64,000 nt of DNA from Flavobacteriales bacterium (GTDB lineage: Bacteria > Bacteroidota > Bacteroidia > Flavobacteriales_F > PHOS-HE28), in contig JADJCX010000035.1 of assembly GCA_016703005.1 (NCBI GenBank), forward strand, positions 87,256 to 151,255. The letters are read 5' to 3'. A program made the translations under genes and the position numbers. This document shows, in pieces, positions 57,659-64,000 of the stretch (its first letter is position 1; each line of letters begins with the position of its first letter). The notes beneath the pieces were generated by a model that saw only the letters and a program-made list of their open reading frames with translations, was not told the DNA's origin and ran no database searches.

Positions 57659-58902
57659 ATGGACTCGCTGACGCAGATCGTTCTGGGAGCTGCTTGCGGC
57701 GAAGTGGTGCTGGGCAGGAAAGTCGGGAACAAGGCCATCCTCTGGGGTGCCATTGCCGGCACCATTCCCGACCTCGACGTACTGGCCCGCTCGATCTTCG
57801 ATCCCCTTCGCGCCAACGAATTGCACCGCGGCATTACACATTCGCTCTTCTTCAGCGTAGCGATGGCGCCGCTATTGGCCTATTGGCTTAAGCGCCACGC
57901 GGCGTCGCTCCTTTCCGTTTTCACATTGTTGGTCGCGCTCACCTTCGTGCAAAGCGCGGGAGAGCTGGGTGGTACGCAGTCTCCTCTTGACCATCACGGC
58001 CGGCATCATCGTGCTCATCTTCCGCAGAAAGCGGAACGAGGACAACGCCACCACCAAACAATGGGGCTGGCTCTTCTTCTGGAGTTTGGTGACGCATCCC
58101 CTGCTCGACCTGCACACCACCTGGGGAACCCAATTCCTGTGGCCGCTTCCATGGAAGATGAGCTACAACAACATCTTCGTGGTGGACCCGCTGTACACCG
58201 TGCCCTTCATGATCTGCGTGGGCGCAGTGATGTTCATGCGCCGGGACAGCGCCCGTCGCCGGTGGGTGAACTGGTTGGGCATCGGCATCAGCTCGGCGTA
58301 CATGGTTTTCACCATCGTGTGCAAACGCATCGCCATCGGCGCCATCGCGGCATCGCTGGAACGTCAGCACATTGCACACACCGACTTCTCTACACGGCCC
58401 ACACCCTTCAACAGTATTCTCTGGACGGTGAACGTGGACGCTGGCGATCACTACCTGCTCGGCTACCACTCCCTGCTGGACACCAAGCCCGAAGTGGAAT
58501 TCGTGCGCGTGGACAAGGGCTTGGAGGCTCTGGGGCCATGGGCGGATCACGAGAAGGTGCGCCGGCTTCAAGTGCTCGCCGATCACAACTTCGTTGTTCG
58601 GCTACAGGGCGATACCATCGTGTTCAGCGATCTGCGCTTCGGACAGATGGGCGAGCCCGGGCCCGACAAACCGTTCGTGTTCTCCTACCTGCTCATCCCC
58701 GAGGCGCTGGATACACGGCTGGATGAAACAACGACCGCTAGTGCACCACCCGCGGACGTCAGCGCGCTCATCAAAAAGAAGAACGATCCCGAGGATGCGT
58801 CGCACGCACTGCGGGTGGAATCCGATCCGCCGGGGCCGCCGAACGGCGAAGACATCGGCACCCTGATGAAGGAGTTGTGGGAGCGGGGTGAAAGGGGAAT
58901 GA
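57659..58902 (+). pseudogene. Metal-dependent hydrolase, YdjM/DUF457-like membrane protein, frameshifted
   Basis: A ~414-residue membrane protein of the YbcI/YdjM family of predicted membrane-bound metal-dependent hydrolases. The start MDSLTQIVLGAACGEVVLGR is standard. GTIPDLDVLARSIFDP supplies the Asp pair and LHRGITHSLFFSVAMAPLLA the His of the family site. A shift near 57965-57970 joins to FWSLVTHPLLDLHTTWGTQF (second metal-site motif) and several helices, then a soluble tail with VNVDAGDHYLLGYHSLLDTK. The tail reads through into antisense of the next gene; the natural end is probably TGA at 58900-58902 after one more indel. A terminator follows at once. Confidence 0.75.
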
Positions 58903-58907
58903 ACGAA

Positions 58908-58931
58908 GAACGCGGGCCGAAGCCCGCGTTC
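58908..58931. terminator. Bidirectional intrinsic terminator
   Basis: Perfect 10-bp stem GAACGCGGGC / GCCCGCGTTC with a CGAA tetraloop, between the convergent hydrolase and DUF1761 genes. A short CCTTTCG follows on the plus strand. Confidence 0.8.
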
Positions 58932-58952
58932 CTTTCGATCGTCTTTTTCCGC

Positions 58953-59462
58953 TCAGCTGAACTGCGCCACCACCATGAACATAAGGGCGAGCGTAACAGC
59001 CCAATAGCCGAAGTTCACCATGATGTACTTGAACGACTTACGCTCGAAGAGCGCGTTGGTGACGATGATGGGCAGGAGCACAACGATGGAGATGACCATG
59101 CTATGTGCCAGGCCGTGGGTCCAGCTGCTATAGCGGGCAACGTATGCGTCGATATGTCCTTTCAGTTCCGTTCCGAACGCGGATGCGGAATCGATGCCCG
59201 CGCCATGCTCGATCACCGGCCTGAAGAAGGCGGCGAACATGGTTCCGTGGTCCGCGAGGACTTTGTAGGCCAGTCCTAACAGGAACGCCATTACGAAGCT
59301 CACGCCGAAGATCAATGGCATGTTGCCGCCCTTCACTTTCTCATCGGTCATGCCAGCAGCCTTCATCCACGCGTTGCCGAAGACCTTGGGGTTGTACCAG
59401 ATGAAGCCGACGATCATGGGCACCAGTGCCGCTAGAAGTTGAACGAGCCAATTGACCTGCAT
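58953..59462 (-). CDS. DUF1761 membrane protein
   Basis: A 169-residue integral membrane protein with four helices. The family signature is in the first helix and loop, LVPMIVGFIWYNPKVFGNAW, followed by GVSFVMAFLLGLAYKVLADH and the central HGLAHSMVISIVVLLPIIVT. Function of DUF1761 is unknown. Intact. A good -7 box lies 23 bp upstream. Downstream is the shared terminator at 58908. Confidence 0.88.
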   Translation of the reverse strand: MQVNWLVQLLAALVPMIVGFIWYNPKVFGNAWMKAAGMTDEKVKGGNMPLIFGVSFVMAFLLGLAYKVLADHGTMFAAFFRPVIEHGAGIDSASAFGTELKGHIDAYVARYSSWTHGLAHSMVISIVVLLPIIVTNALFERKSFKYIMVNFGYWAVTLALMFMVVAQFS

Positions 59463-59485
59463 GTTGGGGGGGTTAGGTGAAGCGT

Positions 59486-59493
59486 CAAATCTA
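59486..59493 (-). promoter_or_regulatory. -7 promoter box, DUF1761 gene
   Basis: Minus strand reads TAGATTTG, an exact TAnnTTTG match, 23 bp before the ATG at 59462. Confidence 0.5.
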
Positions 59494-59510
59494 TTCGCCT
59501 CCCTAACCCC

Positions 59511-60121
59511 TCATCCCGATCCGGCGATCCAGAACAAGCGCACACTTGACAGCAGGAGCACAACAGCGATCGCGCGATAGACCCATTTCATCACCTTCTC
59601 CGAGAGCAAGCGGGCTAGCCGGGGTGCTAGCCAAGCCTTCAGTAAGTCGCTCAGCAGAATAGCCGTCAGCGCGGCGATGAAGAACCCGGCCCGATCGCCC
59701 GCATGGCCGTATGCATTGGTGGCGTGCAGGACAAGTCCCGCCCACACCGCGAAGACGAACGGGTTCACGAAGTTGACGAGGAACCCACTGGTGAAGAGCC
59801 CCAGTGCATCGCGTTTGCGCAGCGCGGACTGTGCAGTGCCAGTGCGGGGCTTCTTCAGCAAATACACCAGACAGAGCGCAAGCAGCACAACGCCTCCAAC
59901 GAGCGCGAGCACCTGCGCCCGTTCACCGCCTCGCCGAGCACCGCACGCGCACCGATGGCGCAGATGGACAAGGCCAGTACATCGGAAGAGAAGATGCCCA
60001 GCGCCACCAACGCACCGCCTTTGAACCCATGCGCCAAAGCGGCCCGCAGCAGCGTGAAGAAGACGGGACCCAGCAACAGCGCGGTGGCCAACCCCACCCC
60101 AAGCCTTCGAGGATGTGCACA
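59511..60121 (-). pseudogene. LysE-family amino acid exporter, frameshifted
   Basis: A ~203-residue exporter of the LysE/RhtB superfamily with five to six helices. The N-terminal part in one frame is GVGLATALLLGPVFFTLLRA, ALAHGFKGGALVALGIFSSD and VLALSICAIGARAVLG. After a shift near 59930 it continues as QVLALVGGVVLLALCLVYLL, LFTSGFLVNFVNPFVFAVWA (the family's NPK/NPF loop) and a normal C-terminus ending RLFWIAGSG. A further indel lies near the start; GTG at 60121 is my best start. The substrate is unknown. Confidence 0.7.
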
Positions 60122-60242
60122 CGGCAAAGTTGTTCCACACGGCCTGTTCCACCTTCCCACACAATGGCAATGAAGGCCATTTCCCGGCACCTCGTCCATC
60201 CCCAGCGAGCAGGGATCACCGCAAGCAATGGCCGGTTCCGGG

Positions 60243-60568
60243 CTATCGCTCAGGTGGCATTTCGTCGAGCAAGGCTTGAAGTTCTTTCGCTGACAGCGTT
60301 CCCGTTCCGACTTGTCGTGATCGTCAGCAGGCGAACTTCTTGAGGACATGGACCACGCACGCGATCACCGCGCACCTCCTGACTTTCCCGCACCCTTCGA
60401 CTCGACGCCAATCATCTTGAAGCAACGCTTTCCGATCGGCGTGCCCTGCTCCGATCTTGTTCGAGCAGACGACCAGCCCAAGGAGTTCCCCCTTCAGCGA
60501 GGCGTACTTCTTCACCAGCCGCTTCGCCTTCTTTTGAAGGTGGGCGAGACACCGACCTTATAGCCCAT
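60243..60568 (-). pseudogene. RelE-type mRNA interferase toxin, frameshifted
   Basis: A ~108-residue type II toxin whose start lies inside the antitoxin gene: ATG at 60568, 11-bp overlap. Pieces in three frames make the usual protein: MGYKVGVSPTF, KRLVKKYASLKGELLGLVV, then IGKRCFKMIGVESKGAGKSG (KGKGKSGGAR-like core), VVHVLK, and KELQALLDEMPPER-like end before TAG at 60243. At least three small indels. RelE toxins cut mRNA in the ribosome and are neutralised by the upstream antitoxin. As read, the toxin would be inactive. Confidence 0.6.
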
Positions 60569-60803
60569 GCAGGAACTCGCGGGCTGACTGGAATTTCTTC
60601 TTGCCCGTGATGTGGTCGTTGACCTCCTTCAACGCCTGTCGCAATTCGCCCACGAACTTCTTCTCCTTGGGGTGAGGCCTGACCGTCTTCCCGTTGGCGG
60701 ACTTGCGGGCTTGCCTCGGCGCGCCCGATCCACGCCGCCGACCAGCAGATCTCCGCGACCTCTTTCTTCTTCGGGTCGTGTATGTCGATGATGAGCCGGT
60801 CAT
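60558..60803 (-). CDS. Antitoxin of the RelE-type pair (5' part doubtful)
   Basis: An 81-residue product as read. The C-terminal half, HPKEKKFVGELRQALKEVND followed by HITGKKKFQSAREFLHGL, has the usual form of the short Bacteroidota antitoxins that precede RelE genes and end in an AxEFLxEL-like helix. The N-terminal half is Arg/Ser-rich and looks out of frame; an alternative frame reads LIIDIHDPKKKEVAEICW, more like a real start. It overlaps the toxin start by 11 bp. Confidence 0.5.
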   Translation of the reverse strand: MTGSSSTYTTRRRKRSRRSAGRRRGSGAPRQARKSANGKTVRPHPKEKKFVGELRQALKEVNDHITGKKKFQSAREFLHGL

Positions 60804-60835
60804 AGTGCCGCCAAGTTAAGGCTGCGGGTGCCGCC

Positions 60836-60843
60836 TATTTTCG
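60836..60843 (+). promoter_or_regulatory. -7 box of cassette copy 2
   Basis: TATTTTCG ends 4 bp before the ATG at 60848. It is the TTCG variant seen at other short-leader genes. Confidence 0.4.
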
Positions 60844-60847
60844 GCGC

Positions 60848-60946
60848 ATGGCAAAGAAGACCATCTCCCGGTCCCCAGCCCCAGCCTCCGAAAGCAAGGA
60901 CCACGTCCGCATTGCGCAGGCAACTTCCGATGGGGGGCGCGTCTAG
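60848..60946 (+). CDS. Possible small ORF, cassette copy 2
   Basis: A complete 32-residue reading frame, MAKKTISRSPAPASESKDHV to a TAG at 60946, directly behind a -7 box and 8 bp before the following T9SS gene. The motif AxESKDH also occurs in the N-terminus of the aldehyde dehydrogenase at 62.6 kb (APESKDHF) and in the cassette at 56322. It could be a genuine leader peptide, or the 5' remnant of a lost gene. Confidence 0.3.
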   Translation: MAKKTISRSPAPASESKDHVRIAQATSDGGRV

Positions 60947-60954
60947 CGTTCATC

Positions 60955-62524
60955 ATGCGGGCGTTCGTTGTGGTGCTCATTGTTATTGGTCTCACTGATG
61001 CCTGCGCGCAGCAACCCCTGCGTGTGATCAGCCTCCCCACACAGGACAGCACCATGCTCTGGCATTTCCTGGAGCACACGGGTGGCGGTTATATCCTGAG
61101 CACCATGCAGCCGGACCAAGGTGCGTTCGGCAGCACGATGATCATCACGGACGGCCAGGGAGTGCCAGTGGACGCACTGCAGCTCGATGACCGCATCGTG
61201 CGCATGGTGCGCTGTTCCGACGGCGGCTACCTGATGATGGGCGAGGCCCTGATCAAGACCGATGCTGCCTTCAACATCCTATGGGCGCGAAAGCTCGCGA
61301 ACCCATTGCCGACACAGTTCCTCGTGGACCTGGCTGAGCATGACGGCCATGCTTATGCCGTGTACAACGTGAAGGCCGCTGGAGACGACCTGTCGTTGTC
61401 GTTCTACGATACGTATGCAGCCGTCATCTTCCGGTTCAATGCCACCGGCGACCTGGTGGCACAGCAGGTGCTGGCCGATACCGTGTTCGCCTGTACCGCA
61501 AGAACCTCTATCTCTCCGCCGGTGGCCGGCGATGATGGGGCGCTTTACCTCGCCGTGAACGCGCTGGCGTATTCGGCCTCGGGTACCTGCAACCGGGTGC
61601 CCACTATCATCAAGCTCGATACCGCACTACAGGTGCAGTGGTCGTACCAATATCCCGTGAGCAGCTTCAGCGGCACGGGCGGGGTGGCCCGGTTCGGGAA
61701 CGGCGATCTTGCCCTGTACGGCACTTACGGCAACAACTTTCCCTATTGCACTTACTTCAAGAACTATTTGGAGCGCATCGACACGGCGGGCAACGTCGTG
61801 TTCGCCAAGGGATACCTCCATTCCTTCCCGCAGAGCACCACCCGGTGCACCACTGGAACAGCTGGACGGAACATTGGTCGTGCCGCGCTCTTTCATGGAT
61901 ACGGTGCTCGGCCGCTACGTGCCCTATTTCGACCGGCCCACCGCCGACGGTGAACTCCTGGCCACGGGCGGCTTTCGACCGTCCGTTCGCGAACAGTTTC
62001 GATGGGATCTTCCAACTGGCCAATGCGGATGGCGGGGACATTGCCGCCTGTGGATCAACCGGCGCGATTCGATCCTTTTCACCCGCTTCGACACCACACT
62101 GGTCACCGCATGCCACAGCGTGCCGGTCAGTACCGTCGACACCATGCCTCGTCGTTACGCCAACGCCCTTCGTACCGGCCTACCGCTCTTACCCCTTCGT
62201 CTTTGTCGACACCACCCATGCCTCGTTCCAGTCCACGCCTGTCTCCGCCATTGATGGTTGCGATCTCTCGACCGGCAGCGTGCCGAGCTCCGATGAAACC
62301 CTCGTCATCCATCCCAATCCTTCTTCAGGCGTGGTGAACATCCGGCATGCGCCGTGGCCCATTGAAGAATTGAGCATCACTGATGCCGTCGGCTGGGTCG
62401 TGCACCGCTCGAAGCCCGGCGTGGGGACAGGTAGCGATCACGCTGTTTTGCCCGGCCTCCAGCGTGTTTGCGGGCAACGGATGCACACGGCCGCATCGTG
62501 ACACGGCGGTTGGTGAAGGAATAG
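60955..62524 (+). pseudogene. Secreted protein with T9SS sorting domain, frameshifted
   Basis: A ~522-residue exported protein. Signal peptide MRAFVVVLIVIGLTDACA; then beta-propeller-like strands (STMLWHFLEHTGGGYILSTM, RIVRMVRCSDGGYLMMGEAL, TIIKLDTALQVQWSYQYPVS, LALYGTYGNNFPYCTYFKNY). It breaks near 61850 and several more times (SFMDTVLGRYVPYFDRPTAD, FDGIFQLANADGGDIAACGS, YPFVFVDTTHASFQSTPVSA), with a CTD containing TLVIHPNPSSGVVNIRH and, in another frame, the end DAHGRIVTRRLVKE at 62524. No catalytic motif recognised. Confidence 0.7.
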
Positions 62525-62539
62525 GCTGGCGGACCCGCC

Positions 62540-62547
62540 TACCTTCG
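62540..62547 (+). promoter_or_regulatory. -7 box of the aldehyde dehydrogenase gene
   Basis: TACCTTCG, a few bases before the expected start. It matches the TTCG variant at 28207, 31919 and 60836. Confidence 0.4.
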
Positions 62548-62552
62548 CTGTA

Positions 62553-64000
62553 CGGGCCACCAAGACCAAGAAGCAAGCCTTCGACTGGCAACTCGCCCCG
62601 CCGCCCCGAATCCAAGGACCACTTTTCCCTGAAGTCCCAATACGAGCTCTTCATCGGCGGCAAGTGGACGGCACCCAAGAGCGGCAACTACTTCGACACC
62701 ATCAACTCCCGCCAACGAGCAGAAGATCGCGCGCATCGCCGAGGCCAACGCGGCCGATGGACGCCGCCGTGAAAGCCGCGCGCAAGGCCTACGACAACGT
62801 GTGGAGCATGATGCCCGGCCGAACGCGCGAAGTACATCTACTGCATCGCGCGCCTTGCTGCAGGAGAAAGCCCGCCAGTTCGCCGTGGTCGAGAGCATGG
62901 ACGGCGGCAAGGCCATCCGTGAAAGTCGCGACGTGGACATGCCGCTTCGCCGCCGCGCAGCCTCTTCTACTACGCCGGTTGGGCCGACAAGCTCGGCTAC
63001 GCGTTTCCCCGGAAAACACCGACGCGCGCTCGGCGTCGCCGGGAGATCATCCCGTGGAACTCTCCTGCCGCTCACGGCCGCATCGAAACTCGCGCCTGCC
63101 CACCTGCGGCAAAACACCGTGGTGCTGGAAACCCGCCGAGACCACACCGCCTTCACCGCGCTGCTCGCCGTGCGATCCAGGAAGCCGAACGCCCGATGGC
63201 GTCGTCAACATCATCACCGGTGCGGTGCCACGGGCGCCGCGGTCGTCAACCATCCCGACCTTGAACAAGCGTGGCCTCACCGGCAGCACCGACGTGGGTA
63301 AGCTCATCCAGACGCGCACGGCCGGCACCGGCAAGAAGGCCACGCTCGAGCCTTCGGCGGCAGGCCAACATCATCTTCGCCGACGCCACCATCGACCAGG
63401 CCGTCGAAGGCATCGTAATCAACGGCATCTACTTCAACCAGGGGCTACGTGCTGTCGCGCCGGCAGCCGCCCTTCTTCGTGGAAGAAGGCGTACGACGAA
63501 GCCGATCCCGCAAGCTCAAGACCGCATGCGGCCTTTCGTCGTGGGCGCATCCGCTCGATAAGAACACCGACATCGGCGCTATCAACAGCAAGGAACAACT
63601 CGGCACCATCAACAAGTATCTCAAGGTCGGTCAAGCCGACGGCGCGGAGATGTACCAGCCCGCCTGCGACTTGCCCAGCAAGGGGTTCTGGTGCCGCCCC
63701 ACGCTCTTCCTCAACGTGGCGCAAAGAGCGCGCATCGCGCAGGAGGACATCTTCGGTCCCGTGCTCGCCGTGCAGACCTTCCGCACCGTGGACGAGGCGA
63801 TCCAGAAAGCCAACAACACGCCCTACGGTCTCAGCGCCGGCGTGGACGGACAAGGGAAGCAAGATTTCAACCCTCACCAAGCAAATTGCGCGCGGGCGTC
63901 ATCTGGGCCAACACCTACAACAAGTTCGATCCCACCTCACCCTTCGGCGGCTACAAGGAAAGCGGGTACGGACGCGAAGGCGGCTTGCACGGGCTGAGCG
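62553..64000 (+). pseudogene. Aldehyde dehydrogenase family protein, many frameshifts, 3' end outside window
   Basis: NAD(P)-dependent aldehyde dehydrogenase. The expected start is corrupted: ACG stands where ATG GCC ACC AAG would be. Ordered pieces in three frames: ATKTKKQAFDWQLAP, SKDHFSLKSQYELFIGGKWT, ARKAYDNVWSMMPG, QFAVVESMDGGKAIRESRDV, GWADKLGYAFPGK, LLLTAASKLAPA, VVNIITGAG-like, RGLTGSTDVGKLIQTRTAGT, HPLDKNTDIGAINSKEQLGT, AQRARIAQEDIFGPVLAVQT, NNTPYGLSAGV, WANTYNKFDPTSPFGGYKES and GYGREGGLHGLS at the edge. The catalytic-Cys region (FNQGLRAVAP) is scrambled. Eight or more indels. Only the last ~15 residues lie beyond the window. Confidence 0.8.

Noticed and set aside
1..64000. tRNA or rRNA genes
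   Set aside because: Looked for T-arm motifs such as GGTTCGAATCC and for rRNA-like stretches; none seen. Short tRNAs could still be missed by eye.
54900..64000. Horizontally acquired decayed island
   Set aside because: The broken genes include families common to the phylum, codon style matches neighbours, and no integrase, transposase or att-like repeat is present. Sequence error explains the breaks more simply.

Overview
The window looks like a Bacteroidota chromosome, most likely Flavobacteriales, with a GC content that appears high for that group (base counts were not computed). The evidence is an SprA gliding/type IX secretion (T9SS) translocon, several proteins with T9SS type A C-terminal sorting domains, a complete alternative complex III operon feeding a caa3-type oxidase, a human-type DeoC, and putative -7 boxes of the Bacteroidota type (TAnnTTTG and variants).

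Layout. 1-4 kb: 3' end of sprA, then a GT-C-like membrane protein and a SPOR protein on the minus strand. 4.4-16 kb: actABCDEF-ctaC-ctaD, closed by a strong terminator. 16-21 kb: badly broken genes (a small beta-rich protein, ruvB, an unidentified gene, queG) with palindromic intergenic repeats. 20-25 kb: minus-strand TlpA / DUF6029 / Omp28 set and a thioredoxin-fold T9SS substrate. 25-31 kb: a T9SS substrate, sirtuin, MORN-repeat protein, gcvH, vanZ and cysC-cysD-cysN. 32-35 kb: two amino-acid/dicarboxylate transporters. 35-41 kb: exbB-exbD-exbD-tonB-small membrane protein-PstS-like-TPR energy-transduction operon. 41-55 kb: deoC, then two TPR histidine kinase/LytTR pairs around a repeat-rich adhesin and T9SS surface proteins. 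55-64 kb: DinB, DUF2071, an acyltransferase, a YdjM-like hydrolase, DUF1761, LysE, a RelE-type toxin-antitoxin pair, another T9SS protein and an aldehyde dehydrogenase cut by the window end.

How the genes work together. The act-cta operon takes electrons from menaquinol through multiheme cytochromes to oxygen. The ExbBD-TonB operon uses the resulting proton gradient to energise outer-membrane transport. SprA is part of the machine that exports the five CTD proteins in the window, and two local two-component systems sit next to the largest of them.

Quality caveat. At least nineteen genes carry small indels or stops that leave conserved protein sequence on both sides. They include actB, ctaC, ruvB and queG, and they concentrate at 16-21 kb and after 54.9 kb, while 28-43 kb is almost clean. 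I read this as uncorrected consensus error more than as real gene decay. For broken genes I give the span of the whole original gene. No rRNA, tRNA, CRISPR array, insertion sequence or origin was seen. I found no convincing wholly new system. The best leads are the adhesin/T9SS/two-component cluster at 45.8-55 kb, the very short predicted mRNA leaders, and the repeated promoter-plus-start cassette at 56.3 and 60.8 kb.
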